A stretch of 64,000 nucleotides of DNA. Origin: Rhodococcus phenolicus (lineage in GTDB: Bacteria; Actinomycetota; Actinomycetes; Mycobacteriales; Mycobacteriaceae). Under the pieces are notes generated by a model. The model ran no database searches. It worked only from the letters and a program-made list of their open reading frames with translations, and was not told the origin of the DNA. Location of the stretch: positions 1 through 64,000 of the forward strand of contig NZ_LRRH01000020.1 in the NCBI RefSeq assembly GCF_001646785.1. Direction: 5' to 3'. Every line of letters starts with the position of its first letter. Position 1 is the first letter of the stretch. A program made the translations under genes and the position numbers. Shown here in pieces: positions 13,467 to 22,234 of the stretch.

Positions 13467-14165
13467 ATGTACAGACTCCTGGCGACCGGTACGGCTTCGG
13501 TGGCAGTACTGCTCTCGTTGACGGCGTGCGGCGGCGCCGCGCCCGATCGCGCCGAGCAGGTGCCGGGCCCGGCGGCGACCGCGACGTCGAACCCGGGCGC
13601 CGAGGAAGACCACAACGACGCCGACGTGATGTTCGCCGCGATGATGATTCCGCACCACCGGCAGGCCGTCGAGATGAGCGAGATCGTGCTCGCGAAGTCG
13701 GACATCCCCGCCGAGGTGCGGACCCTGGCCGAGGAGATCCGGGCAGCGCAGGCGCCGGAGATCGAGCAACTCACCGCGTGGCTCGACGAATGGAACGCGG
13801 CGACCTCGATGCCGATGACGTCCATGCCGATGGACTCGCCTGGTCACGACATGCCGATGAACTCGCCGGACCACGAGATGCCGATGGGTGAACCCGAAAC
13901 AACCGCCGAACAGATGCCCGGTGACATGAGCGGGATGGAGGGAATGCTGTCCCCGCAGGATCTGCAGGCACTGCGAGACGCCGAAGGCACCGACGCGGCC
14001 CGGCTGTACATGACACAGATGATCGCCCACCACCAGGGTGCGGTCGCGATGGCACAGGGCGAGATCGAGCACGGCCGGAACCCGGCGGCGGTCGACATGG
14101 CACGGCAGATCGTCGATACCCAGCAGCAGGAGATCACGACGATGGAGCAGCTGCTTGCGCAGTGA
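13467..14165 (+). CDS. DUF305 lipoprotein with Met/His-rich linker
   Basis: A 232-aa secreted lipoprotein: the signal peptide ends in the lipobox LTAC with Cys21. It holds two DUF305 ferritin-like half-repeats, each with a paired-His motif: IPHHRQAVEM (His63-64) and IAHHQGAVAM (His188-189). Between them, residues 115-160 hold 12 Met and two His, a composition typical of copper-binding segments. DUF305 proteins are often found next to copper-resistance genes. A two-component pair follows 61 bases downstream, separated by a hairpin. Metal binding is inferred and copper is the best guess. Confidence 0.85.
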   Translation: MYRLLATGTASVAVLLSLTACGGAAPDRAEQVPGPAATATSNPGAEEDHNDADVMFAAMMIPHHRQAVEMSEIVLAKSDIPAEVRTLAEEIRAAQAPEIEQLTAWLDEWNAATSMPMTSMPMDSPGHDMPMNSPDHEMPMGEPETTAEQMPGDMSGMEGMLSPQDLQALRDAEGTDAARLYMTQMIAHHQGAVAMAQGEIEHGRNPAAVDMARQIVDTQQQEITTMEQLLAQ

Positions 14166-14182
14166 CGCACGCCGGCACCGGA

Positions 14183-14207
14183 GGCGCCGCTGTGCCACAG
14201 CGGCGCC
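14183..14207 (+). terminator. Hairpin between the DUF305 gene and the response regulator
   Basis: An 11-bp perfect stem (GGCGCCGCTGT/ACAGCGGCGCC) with a GCC loop, 17 bases after the lipoprotein stop and 19 bases before the regulator start. It may be a full or partial terminator that gives the lipoprotein a higher message level than the two-component genes. Confidence 0.65.
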
Positions 14208-14226
14208 GCGGTGTAGGAACACAGGC

Positions 14227-14931
14227 ATGGCGCACACGGACGGGAACCGGCGAATCCTGGTGGTCGACGACGAGGTTGCCCTGGCGGGGGTGGTGGCCGG
14301 TTATCTCACCCGCGAGGGATTCGAGGTGACGGTGGCGCACGACGGCCCGTCCGCCGTCGACGCCGTCCGTGACGCCGACCCGGCACTGGTGGTCCTCGAC
14401 CTGATGCTGCCCGGATTCGACGGGCTCGAGGTGTGCCGCAGGCTCCGCACGTTCTCCGACGCGTACGTGCTCATGCTCACCGCGAAGGGGGAGGAACTCG
14501 ACAAGGTGATCGGCCTGTCGGTCGGGGCCGACGACTACGTCGTCAAACCGTTCGGCCCTCGCGAACTGGTCGCCCGGGTCAAAGCGATGCTGCGCCGGCC
14601 CCGGACGGGGCCCGTCGCCGAAGGCGGGCCGATACGCCGATTCGGCACGCTCGAAGTCGATCCGGCCGCGCGCACGGTGCACGTCGACGGACATCCGGTC
14701 GAACTGACTCGCACCGAATTCGACGTGCTCGAGCTGCTGTCGAGCCGGCCCCGCACCGCGTTGAGCCGCGGGCAGATCCTCGAACACGTGTGGGGACCCG
14801 ACTGGTTCGGCGACCCGCACGTAGTCGATGTCCACGTCGGGGCGCTGCGACGCAAGCTCGGCGACGATGCCGCCGCACCCCGGTTCGTGCGCACCGTCCG
14901 CGGAGTCGGATACGCGATGGTGACGCGATGA
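14227..14931 (+). CDS. OmpR-family response regulator
   Basis: A 234-aa regulator. The receiver domain (about 10-120) starts ILVVDDE, has the phospho-acceptor Asp58 in VVLDLMLPG and Lys107 in YVVKPFGPREL. The C-terminal winged helix (about 135-234) has LTRTEFDVLELL and ends VRTVRGVGYAM, the standard OmpR/PhoB pattern. Its stop overlaps the kinase start as ATGA. The adjacent Met-rich lipoprotein suggests a metal or envelope-stress signal, but the target genes are not shown by the sequence. Confidence 0.92.
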   Translation: MAHTDGNRRILVVDDEVALAGVVAGYLTREGFEVTVAHDGPSAVDAVRDADPALVVLDLMLPGFDGLEVCRRLRTFSDAYVLMLTAKGEELDKVIGLSVGADDYVVKPFGPRELVARVKAMLRRPRTGPVAEGGPIRRFGTLEVDPAARTVHVDGHPVELTRTEFDVLELLSSRPRTALSRGQILEHVWGPDWFGDPHVVDVHVGALRRKLGDDAAAPRFVRTVRGVGYAMVTR

Positions 14932-16016
14932 AACCGGCAGGGCTGCAGGGACGACTGATGGTGGCGCAGTTGCTGGTGTTGCTCGTGGCCGGTGTCGCGC
15001 TCGCCGGTGTCGCCGCGCTGGTGGCGCCACCACTGTTCCACAAGCACCTCGCTCAGGCCGGCATGAACGATCCGCACGTCCGCGCCCACACCGAGGAAGC
15101 ATTCGCGCAGGCTCTCGGTACCGCCCTGATCGCCGGCGCGGTCGCGGCAGTTCTCGCCGCGACCGTCGCGTCCGTCCTGGTCATCCGTCGTGTCGCCGCG
15201 CCCGTGGGGCGGCTCGTGGCTGCCGCCCGTGACATCACCGCCGGCCGGTACGGAATCGACGTCCGGCCGTCCGGCACCGACACCGACTTCGCGCGCCTCG
15301 AGGAAGCCTTCGCGACGATGGCCGGTCGCCTCGAACGCACCGAACGTGCCCGGCAGCAACTGCTCGCCGATCTCGCCCACGAATTGCGCACTCCGGTAGC
15401 CACACTCGTCGCTTATGTCGACGCGGTCGAGGACGGCGTGCTACCGGCGGACGCCACATCCTGGCAGGTCATGCGCGACCAGCTCGACCGGCTGGGACGC
15501 CTGGTCACCGATCTGTCCGTCCTGTCGGCGGTCGACGAGGACGCTCTGACCCTCGAACGCGAGGATGTCGACCCCGCCGCGGTCGTCGCGGCCGCGGCAG
15601 CGGCGGCCGCGCCGCGCTTCGCGAACAAGGCAGTGAAGCTGGACGTTCACTCCGGCCGCGACCTGCCGGTGCTCTCGCTCGACCGGCACCGGATCGAGCA
15701 GATCCTCGCCAACCTGTTCGACAACGCGCTGCGGCACACGCCCGAGGGCGGCACCGTCACCGCGTCGGCACGTGTGCTCGACCGGCACCGGGTGCGGATC
15801 AGTGTCAAGGACACGGGGGAGGGCATCGCGCCGGAGCGGCTCGAGGCGATCTTCGAACGGTTCCACCGCGCCGACTCCGCCCGTAGTGCCGCGGGTAGCG
15901 GACTGGGCCTGACCATCGCGCGGGGGCTCGCGACCGCACACGGCGGAACGCTCACCGCCACCAGCGCCGGCCCCGGGCAGGGCACGCGGTTCGACCTGGA
16001 CCTGCCCGTGCCGTGA
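14928..16016 (+). CDS. Sensor histidine kinase (HAMP, HisKA, HATPase)
   Basis: A 362-aa membrane kinase. Two helices (about 12-34 and 60-84) enclose a short periplasmic loop of about 25 residues containing two His (FHKH) and a Met. A HAMP domain follows, then the H-box DLAHELRTPVA with His151, N-box NLFDNALRHTPEG, and G-boxes DTGEGIAPE and GSGLGLTIARG. The loop is too small for a folded sensor domain, so it may sense ligand at the membrane or directly through the His residues. It is translationally coupled to the regulator. Confidence 0.92.
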   Translation: MKPAGLQGRLMVAQLLVLLVAGVALAGVAALVAPPLFHKHLAQAGMNDPHVRAHTEEAFAQALGTALIAGAVAAVLAATVASVLVIRRVAAPVGRLVAAARDITAGRYGIDVRPSGTDTDFARLEEAFATMAGRLERTERARQQLLADLAHELRTPVATLVAYVDAVEDGVLPADATSWQVMRDQLDRLGRLVTDLSVLSAVDEDALTLEREDVDPAAVVAAAAAAAAPRFANKAVKLDVHSGRDLPVLSLDRHRIEQILANLFDNALRHTPEGGTVTASARVLDRHRVRISVKDTGEGIAPERLEAIFERFHRADSARSAAGSGLGLTIARGLATAHGGTLTATSAGPGQGTRFDLDLPVP

Positions 16017-16093
16017 AACTCCAGGGGCACTTCGCGGTTCCACTCAGCGGACGGTGACAGCGCGGACCGTCCGGGTCGTCGCATACTCGGGCC

Positions 16094-16540
16094 ATGAATG
16101 CCCCCTCGGAGTTGGCCGCCCGCTACGCCGTCGCGGTGGACGATCGGGACGCCGCCGCCCTCACCGACCTCTTCACCGCCGACGCCGAGTTCGTGCAACC
16201 GCCGGCGATCACCCGCGGAGCGGGGGAGATCGTCACCGTCGGCGCGGCGGCGATCGCCGGGGTCGTGCTGAAGAGCACCGCGCACCTGCACGGCACTCGC
16301 CACGAGGTGCACCAACAGGTGGTCGACATCGACGGCGATACCGCCACCGGACGGGTGTACTGCACCGCGCACCACCTGTACCGGGGGCGGGACGGGATGC
16401 GCAACAACGCCCTCGCGGTCCGCTACCGCGACACCTATCGCCTGATCGACGACCAGTGGCTCATCGCGCGGCGCGAACTTGCGGTCGACTACGCGGAGGA
16501 CATCGCGGTTACCGTGCCGAGTGCCCGACCGAGAGGGTGA
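16094..16540 (+). CDS. NTF2-like (SnoaL-type) protein
   Basis: A 148-aa protein with the cone-shaped NTF2-like fold. The N-terminal helix reads LAARYAVAVDDRDAAALTDLFTADAEF, then come HGTRHEVHQQVVDIDGDTATG and a C-terminal YRDTYRLIDDQWLIARREL strand pair, a layout typical of SnoaL-like or ring-hydroxylating beta-subunit-like proteins. No dioxygenase partner is nearby. Probably a small-molecule binding or isomerase-type enzyme of unknown substrate, transcribed alone 77 bases after the kinase. Confidence 0.75.
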   Translation: MNAPSELAARYAVAVDDRDAAALTDLFTADAEFVQPPAITRGAGEIVTVGAAAIAGVVLKSTAHLHGTRHEVHQQVVDIDGDTATGRVYCTAHHLYRGRDGMRNNALAVRYRDTYRLIDDQWLIARRELAVDYAEDIAVTVPSARPRG

Positions 16541-16710
16541 AGGTCGGACTCGGCCTCCGCGCAATCCGCCGGCCGGTTCTCGCGCCGCGCACCGCACGGG
16601 GCCGGTGAAGTCGAGTACTGCCCTCGTGACCCGGCGCCTTCTTCCCTGCACGCTCGACTTGTACACCGCGTACCGTGTCCGCGGCCTCGACTCGAGAGCA
16701 GGAGAACGAC

Positions 16711-17085
16711 ATGCCCAGTCGAAGGGTGCGTTCCACCGACCCGCCCACCACGCCCGATCGGACGGTGGCGGCACCACCGGACCGGGACGCGGTGGAGGAG
16801 GTCTCGCCCGAGGTGGACACCGTGTTCGATATCCCTGCGGACAGCGCTGACCTCCATCGGTCGGCTGTCTCCGCATCCGGCCTCGACGCGAATGGGGCGG
16901 CCCGTGCTGTACCGGTGTCGGAACTACGAATCACCTACCGCCCGAACAGGATCGGGCAATGGACGATACCGGGTTCGGTACCTGCCGAGGTGCTGGAACC
17001 ACCGGACGCCGCGATCGTGGCGGAGGGGGCGCGGGCGCTGGAGTCCGTCAACGGAGATGGGAGCACCCGACAACCGCCACCGTGA
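16711..17085 (+). CDS. Hypothetical protein, 124 aa, unrecognised
   Basis: I do not recognise this protein. It starts with an ATG preceded by GAGCAGGAG, a good ribosome site. The first about 60 residues are rich in Pro, Asp, Arg and Ala with low complexity and are probably disordered. The middle part (SELRITYRPNRIGQWTIPGS) looks folded. No signal peptide or membrane helix is visible, and the end is Pro-rich. It stands alone between the NTF2-like gene and the convergent arginine deiminase. A GTG at 16675 is a longer, less likely start. Confidence 0.55.
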   Translation: MPSRRVRSTDPPTTPDRTVAAPPDRDAVEEVSPEVDTVFDIPADSADLHRSAVSASGLDANGAARAVPVSELRITYRPNRIGQWTIPGSVPAEVLEPPDAAIVAEGARALESVNGDGSTRQPPP

Positions 17086-17145
17086 ACACCGCCGAGGGGT
17101 GGGGATCTTCGTTGAGCACAGCCGGGATTCTCCCTGAGCCTCGTC

Positions 17146-17164
17146 ACACCCGCCGGGGGGGTGT
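17146..17164 (+). terminator. Hairpin after the 124-aa gene
   Basis: ACACCC and GGGTGT enclose a 7-base loop 60 bases after the stop. Short but in the expected place. The following 160 bases up to the deiminase stop show nothing recognisable. Confidence 0.35.
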
Positions 17165-17324
17165 TCAGCTCGTACTCGACGGTTCAGTGCCCTGTTGCAC
17201 GAAGTTCGTGCCTGGTCAGGCGAACTTTTCGAAACCACTCGGTGACGTGCGTTCGGCGATGACACCTTCGAGTGCGCAACTCGCTGTGCGAGATGCTGCC
17301 CCTTGCAGGGGGTGACCGGTCGAG

Positions 17325-18566
17325 TCAGTAGTCGACGGGATCTCGCGAGAGGGGGCAGGTCATGCAGTGTCCGCCGCCGCGGCCTCGTCCGAGTTCGGCG
17401 CCGGTGATCTCGAGGACTTCGACGCCCGCATCGCGCAATAGGCGGTTGGTGTGGGTGTTTCGGTCGTAGGCGAAGACGACGCCTGGTTCAACCGCGACGA
17501 CGTTGTTGCCGCTGTCCCATTGCTGTCGTTCCCCGGCATACCAACCACCGCCGGGCTCGATCCTGCGCAGCGGGGTTCCAAGCGCGGCGCCGACGACGTC
17601 GATCCAGTGCGTACCCTGGTGATCGATGACGTCGAGCCGGCCGCCGGCTCCGGGGCGGAGTTCGATGGGATGGATGCCGTCGACAATGTCCGGATAGTAG
17701 GTGACGATGTCACGATCGGCGAAGGTGAACACGGTGTCCAGATGCATCGCTGCCCGCAGTTTGGGCATACCGGCGACCAGCACCCGGTCGGCTGCTTCGG
17801 CGCGGAAAAGTGCCTGTGCGACTTGGGTGATGGCCTGTCGGCTGGTGCGTTCGCTCATGCCGATGAGGACGGTGCCTGCCCCGACCGGCATCACGTCGCC
17901 GCCCTCGAGAGTGGCTTGGCCCCAGTCCTGTTCGGGGTCGCCCCACCAGATCGTGTTTCCTCGGAAATCGGGGTGATACTCGTAAATGGCCTTCATGAGC
18001 AGGGTCTCGTCATGTCGGGCCGGCCAGTAGAGGGGGTTGAGCGTGAGGCCGTCGTAGAGCCAGCAGGTGGTGTCGCGGGTGTAGAGCGTGTTCGGCAGCG
18101 GTGGCATCAGGTACTCGTTCACGCCGGTGGATTCGCGCGCCAATGCCAGGTAGGGCGAACGGAAATCGTCGGGAAGATCACGAGTGGACAACCCTCCGAC
18201 GAGGAACTCGGCCAGCTGGTCGTTCGGCAGCGAGTCCAGGAATGCTCTTGTGTCGTCGACGAGCCCGAGACCGACCTCGTTGGCGACGATCTTGCGATCC
18301 AGAAGCCATGCTTTCGCGCCGGGCACGCCCATCGTCTCACCGAGCAGGTCGTGTAACTCGACGACCTGGACTCCGCGCTCCTGCAACGCTTGTACGAACT
18401 TGCTGTGGTCCTCCTTGGCTTTGTCGACCCAGAGGACGTCGTCGAACAGGAGGTCGTCATTGTTGCTCGGAGTCAATCGTTCGTGTGCCAGGCTCGGTCG
18501 GCAGACAAGCACCTTGTTCAGTGTGCCGACCTCGGAATGGACGCCGTGTGGCGCGCTGCGGGACAT
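17325..18566 (-). CDS. arcA: Arginine deiminase
   Basis: A 413-aa enzyme that hydrolyses L-arginine to citrulline and ammonia. The N-terminal [15 protein letters not shown] block, the MHLDT motif that carries a catalytic His and Asp, and the C-terminal [16 protein letters not shown] with nucleophile Cys401 are all present. It lies 15 bases downstream of the antiporter gene, so the two form an operon. Ornithine carbamoyltransferase and carbamate kinase are absent from the neighbourhood, so ATP production by the full pathway is not encoded here; acid protection by ammonia or nitrogen release is possible. Confidence 0.95.
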   Translation of the reverse strand: MSRSAPHGVHSEVGTLNKVLVCRPSLAHERLTPSNNDDLLFDDVLWVDKAKEDHSKFVQALQERGVQVVELHDLLGETMGVPGAKAWLLDRKIVANEVGLGLVDDTRAFLDSLPNDQLAEFLVGGLSTRDLPDDFRSPYLALARESTGVNEYLMPPLPNTLYTRDTTCWLYDGLTLNPLYWPARHDETLLMKAIYEYHPDFRGNTIWWGDPEQDWGQATLEGGDVMPVGAGTVLIGMSERTSRQAITQVAQALFRAEAADRVLVAGMPKLRAAMHLDTVFTFADRDIVTYYPDIVDGIHPIELRPGAGGRLDVIDHQGTHWIDVVGAALGTPLRRIEPGGGWYAGERQQWDSGNNVVAVEPGVVFAYDRNTHTNRLLRDAGVEVLEITGAELGRGRGGGHCMTCPLSRDPVDY

Positions 18567-18581
18567 GTAGGCTCTCCTGGA

Positions 18582-20093
18582 TCACTGGTGCGGAAGGTAA
18601 GGGGGCTCAGGCGGAGTGGGCTGTTCGATCTGGATGACACCGGTGGCCATCAACACGATGCCGACGACGGCACCGGCCAGGACGACAGCGAAGACCACCA
18701 GGCCAGAACGGGTGAACACGGTCTCGCCCCGCTGGCGACGCGCGGAATAGTAGAGCAGCGTCGCCGGAGCGAGCAGCACGCAGGAGAGAAAGAGGAACAG
18801 GTACCCCGCCGCCCACAGTAGGAACAAGGTGTAGACGGTGGAGATCGCAGCCACGACCAGTTCGCGGGTGCGACCGCGGTCGCCGGCGGGATAGCCGTCG
18901 TGTGTGAGAGCAATTTTCAGGGCGTAGGCGGAGGCGAGCGCAAATGGCAAAAGTGCCAGTGCCGCAGTGAGGTCGAGGGTGAAGTCCAGTGCGTTGCCGA
19001 GGAATTGCACGGCGAACAGGATGGCGGTGACCAGGATCGAGGTCCACAGTACCGCCGACTCCGGAGCGTCGTGCTGGTTGAGTCGTGCGAAGTAGGCTGG
19101 GAAGTCTTTGTCTTTGGCTGCAGCGTAGACGACATCGGCGGCAAGCAGTTGCCAGGCGAGATAGGCGCCCAGGACCGAGACGATGAGTCCGACCCGGATA
19201 AGAGTTCCGCCCCACCCTCCGGTCACGGATTCGAGCACGCCCCCCATGGATGGTTGCTGCAACGCGGCGATGTCTTCTTTGGGAAGGATGCCGTAGGACA
19301 GGATCGAGATACTGGCGAACAGAGCCAACACCGAGAGGAATCCGAGGACGGTTGCCCGACCGACATCGGACCGCTTCTTCGCGTGACGCGAATACACGCT
19401 CGCACCTTCGATACCGAGAAATACGAACACCGTGATCAGCATGGTGCCTTGCACCTGCTGAAACAGGGAGTCCCCGCCGGGAAGGTCGTACCCGCCGGTC
19501 AGATTGTCCACGAAGACGTCGGCTTCGAAGAAGAAGATCACGAGAACCAGGAACAGCAGCAGCGGAACCAATTTCGCGGCGGTGACAATCGTGTTGATCC
19601 ATGCAGCTTCCTTCACACCGTTGCGGATGAGGAAGAAGAACCCCCACACCGCGGCTGCCGACACCGCGAACGCCCACCAGGTGTCGCCTGAACCCAGAAC
19701 CGGTTCGAGATCCGGGAACAGCTGCGACACGGTGGTCATGATCAGCACCCAGTAGAATGCATTTCCGGCGCATGCGGAAGCCCAGAAGCCAACTGCGGAA
19801 AGGAACCCGGGGTAAACGCCGAATCCCTCGCGGGCGTAGACGTACACGCCGTTGTCCAGATTCGGTTTGCGCCTCGCAAGATTCTGAAATACGAACGCGA
19901 GGGTGAGCATTCCGGTGCCGGCAATCGCCCAGGAGATCGCCGCCCCGTATACGCCGGTTTCGCTCGCGAACCGCGAGGGCAACTGGAAGACTCCTGCACC
20001 GACCATCGAACCCACAACCATCGCGGTCATTGCAGGCAGACCCAGCTTGCTCGTTGCGTTCGCGGTTCTCACCGTGGTGGTGTCTTCGGTCAT
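18582..20093 (-). CDS. arcD: APC-family amino-acid antiporter, likely arginine/ornithine(citrulline)
   Basis: A 503-aa transporter of the basic amino acid/polyamine antiporter (APA) group, with about 12-13 helices. The first helix has GLPAMTAMVVGSMVGAGVFQLP, whose GSxxGAGxF motif binds the amino-acid backbone in APC proteins. GIEGASVYSRHAKKRSDVG later is characteristic of ArcD/LysI-type antiporters. The ATG at 20093 follows GGAAG. Being operonic with arcA, it most likely imports arginine in exchange for ornithine or citrulline. The exchange partner is inferred, and citrulline would fit because no carbamoyltransferase lies beside it. Confidence 0.85.
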   Translation of the reverse strand: MTEDTTTVRTANATSKLGLPAMTAMVVGSMVGAGVFQLPSRFASETGVYGAAISWAIAGTGMLTLAFVFQNLARRKPNLDNGVYVYAREGFGVYPGFLSAVGFWASACAGNAFYWVLIMTTVSQLFPDLEPVLGSGDTWWAFAVSAAAVWGFFFLIRNGVKEAAWINTIVTAAKLVPLLLFLVLVIFFFEADVFVDNLTGGYDLPGGDSLFQQVQGTMLITVFVFLGIEGASVYSRHAKKRSDVGRATVLGFLSVLALFASISILSYGILPKEDIAALQQPSMGGVLESVTGGWGGTLIRVGLIVSVLGAYLAWQLLAADVVYAAAKDKDFPAYFARLNQHDAPESAVLWTSILVTAILFAVQFLGNALDFTLDLTAALALLPFALASAYALKIALTHDGYPAGDRGRTRELVVAAISTVYTLFLLWAAGYLFLFLSCVLLAPATLLYYSARRQRGETVFTRSGLVVFAVVLAGAVVGIVLMATGVIQIEQPTPPEPPYLPHQ

Positions 20094-20156
20094 GCTTCCA
20101 CGCTCGATCCTTCCTGGCGCGCACATGTCGCGGATTCGGTAGGTTGCGTTGGCGAC

Positions 20157-20162
20157 AGTATA
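20157..20162 (-). promoter_or_regulatory. arcDA promoter -10 candidate
   Basis: On the minus strand the hexamer reads TATACT, a near-consensus -10 box, 64 bases before the arcD ATG. No good -35 is present, which may mean an activator is needed. Confidence 0.45.
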
Positions 20163-20579
20163 GACATGGTTACGGAAGAGAAGCCGATCAATCATCGCTG
20201 TGCGACACACGCATCGGGCCCTCGAAGGTGCGAACCCGCTGGGGCGTACGCGCACGCGAAAGTTCTTGACAGTGGAGTACTTTGCTCTGTCTCGAGTCGT
20301 CGGTCCATCGGAGTTCCCAGGCCTGTAACTCTTCGACCGGCCGTCCGAGGCTCCCGCAGGGACGCAAGACGTAGGACAGTAGATGTCGAATCCGATTGTT
20401 CCAGTGCGATGCCGGCGGCAAATGGCGGTCGCTTGACCGCGTCCGGCGATCGGACCGGGATTCGTCTGGGACGGGTGCTTCGCACATGTGCGTTCCGTTG
20501 TGCCGGTTGCTGAGCACCGAAATCGACCGGCTGGGGTTTCGCACCGTTGAAGCTCGACCCGGAGCACTCAGTACCAGTA

Positions 20580-20614
20580 CCGGCGTCCGGCGACTTTCTG
20601 GCCGGTGATGCCGG
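20580..20614 (-). terminator. Hairpin after the CMD-like gene
   Basis: On the minus strand, two CCGGC/GCCGG stem segments separated by a small internal loop begin about 50 bases after the CMD-like stop. Plausible end of the three-gene minus-strand group. Confidence 0.35.
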
Positions 20615-20663
20615 GGATTTCGAGTCGCTTTCCGCCGGGTAGGTCCGAGTGCCGACGCCCCGC

Positions 20664-21143
20664 TCAGTGCCCGGGCAGCACGCAAGTGGTGTCCAGGCCG
20701 AGGACGTGGTTGAGCCGGCCGAACGCCAGCCACGCCCCGATGCTCATCGACAGTTCGACGATCTCGGCCTGCGTGTAGTACGCGGTCATCCGGTCCCAGA
20801 ACTCGTCGTCGAGTCCGTGGTGGTCGAGGGCATACCGCTCGGCGTACTCGGCGGCGAGGCGGGTGCGGTCGTCGAAAGCCTCGGTGGTACGCCAGTTCTC
20901 GACGTCCTCGGCGAAGCCGATCTCGACCTTGACGCCGTCTCGTTCCGTGCGCCAGTCCTGACAGAAGATGCAGCCGTTGATCTGGGCGATCCGCAGCCGG
21001 GCCGCCTCGAACGCGCGCAGGTCGATGCTCGAGTGCTCGTACACCGACAGCGAGAACTGCGAGGCGGCGATCCCGATGCCGGGGACCATCTCACCCCACA
21101 CGTAACCGATCGGGTCCTTGCCCCCGGGGATGTCGATGTTCAT
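20664..21143 (-). CDS. Carboxymuconolactone-decarboxylase/AhpD-like protein
   Basis: A 159-aa all-helical AhpD-like protein. A redox motif CIFC (Cys58, Cys61) sits in RIAQINGCIFCQDW, followed by the acidic-His region DRTRLAAEYAERYALDHHGLDDEFW typical of the CMD family. Such proteins act as peroxidase reductants or lactone decarboxylases, and the CxxC favours a redox role. The start overlaps the stop of the DapB-like gene by 4 bases, so the two are translationally coupled and probably serve the same pathway. Confidence 0.82.
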   Translation of the reverse strand: MNIDIPGGKDPIGYVWGEMVPGIGIAASQFSLSVYEHSSIDLRAFEAARLRIAQINGCIFCQDWRTERDGVKVEIGFAEDVENWRTTEAFDDRTRLAAEYAERYALDHHGLDDEFWDRMTAYYTQAEIVELSMSIGAWLAFGRLNHVLGLDTTCVLPGH

Positions 21144-22234
21144 GCCGGGGTCCTCTCGAAAGTGGTGGCGGTGAGCTTCCCGATCGCGGGCCGGATCGGG
21201 ACGTCGAGCGCGTCGTACATTCCGGGCTCGTTGCGGGTGAGCCAGTCGATGGCGCCCACCAGGCGCCCGACCGCGGTCGCGTTGCCGCCGGCCGACCGGT
21301 TGCCGCCCTCGTCGGTGGCCTCGACGGCGACCTCGATCCGCGGCCTGCCCTCGATGATCACCTTGTGCGCGCCGGCGCCGTCCGCGGGGCTGGGCCAGTC
21401 GGGCGCGCAGGACGGGTGGATGCGGGTGACGTGCTCGATGACGATTCTCGGTTCGCCGCCGACGATGCCCTGCACCTCGAACCGTAACGCGCCCTGGGTG
21501 CCTTCCTCGAAGTCGCCCATGGTCGCGGTGGTGACGGTGGATTCCAGGGGCCTGCGCAGGAGGGTCTCGCGGATCTCGTCGAGTTCGACGCCGAGCGCCC
21601 GCGCCATCAGCCGGATCTGACCGCCCCACACCATCGTCGGAATGCCGGGCGCGACCATCGGCGGCGCGTAGTCCATGGGCTGCCCCATGCCGACCAGCCA
21701 CCGGACGGAATCGGGCTGGTCGTAGGTGGAGTAGTCGAAGATCTCCTGGCAGCGGATCACGTCGACGGTGGTCGCCAGACCACTGAGCAGCAGCGGCAGG
21801 ACGTCGTTGCCCCAACCGGGGTCGATTCCGGACGCGAACAGCGATCCACCGCCCTCGTCGATCGCGTCCTGGATCGCCTGACGCATCTCAGCGGGCGCGC
21901 TGCGGTGGTCGTACAGCGGGTACATGGACGTGGTCACGACGACGGCGCCGGCCCGGATCGCGGCGACGATGTCGGCGAGCGCGTCGTCGGGTCGGATGTC
22001 GCCGGACGCCGCGTACACGACGGCGTCGGGCTTCGACGCGAGCACGGCGCCGACGTCGTCGGTGGCCGCGATCCCGAGCTCGCGGCCGACGTCGCCGAGG
22101 TCACCGGCGTCGCGGCCGATCTTGGCGGGGTTGTGCACGATCACCGCGGAGAGGTGGAGCTCGGGGTGCGCGTCGACGGCACGAATCGCCGCGCGGCCGA
22201 CGTTTCCTGTGCCCCAGACGACTGTGGTGATCAT
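21140..22234 (-). CDS. DapB-like NAD(P)-dependent amine dehydrogenase/reductase
   Basis: A 364-aa protein with an N-terminal Rossmann fold: VVWGTGNVGRAAIRAV gives GxGxxG at about residues 8-13, and HNPAKIGRDAGD follows. The layout matches the actinobacterial dihydrodipicolinate-reductase-like family, whose known members include 2,4-diaminopentanoate dehydrogenase. True DapB is shorter (about 250 aa), so this is not the lysine-pathway enzyme. The ATG at 22234 gives MITTVVWGTGNVG. Substrate unknown; coupling to the CMD-like gene suggests a catabolic or xenobiotic role. Confidence 0.75.
   Translation of the reverse strand: MITTVVWGTGNVGRAAIRAVDAHPELHLSAVIVHNPAKIGRDAGDLGDVGRELGIAATDDVGAVLASKPDAVVYAASGDIRPDDALADIVAAIRAGAVVVTTSMYPLYDHRSAPAEMRQAIQDAIDEGGGSLFASGIDPGWGNDVLPLLLSGLATTVDVIRCQEIFDYSTYDQPDSVRWLVGMGQPMDYAPPMVAPGIPTMVWGGQIRLMARALGVELDEIRETLLRRPLESTVTTATMGDFEEGTQGALRFEVQGIVGGEPRIVIEHVTRIHPSCAPDWPSPADGAGAHKVIIEGRPRIEVAVEATDEGGNRSAGGNATAVGRLVGAIDWLTRNEPGMYDALDVPIRPAIGKLTATTFERTPA

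Larger units (their letters stand above)
20094..20663. other. 570-base intergenic stretch between arcD and the CMD-like gene
   Basis: No reading frame here has convincing coding character or a good ribosome site. The arcD-proximal end holds the arcD promoter candidate, and the other end holds a hairpin after the CMD-like gene. The middle has visibly more A and T than its surroundings and may be a gene remnant or a regulatory region. A TTGACA at 20266 has no matching -10. Confidence 0.5.

Noticed and set aside
20266-20295. A promoter with TTGACA at 20266
   Set aside because: No -10 hexamer lies at 15-19 bases, and no gene follows on that strand.
18582-20567. A longer ArcD start about 158 codons upstream
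   Set aside because: The added N-terminus is Arg/Cys-rich, passes through the TATACT promoter and lacks coding bias; the ATG at 20093 has a ribosome site.
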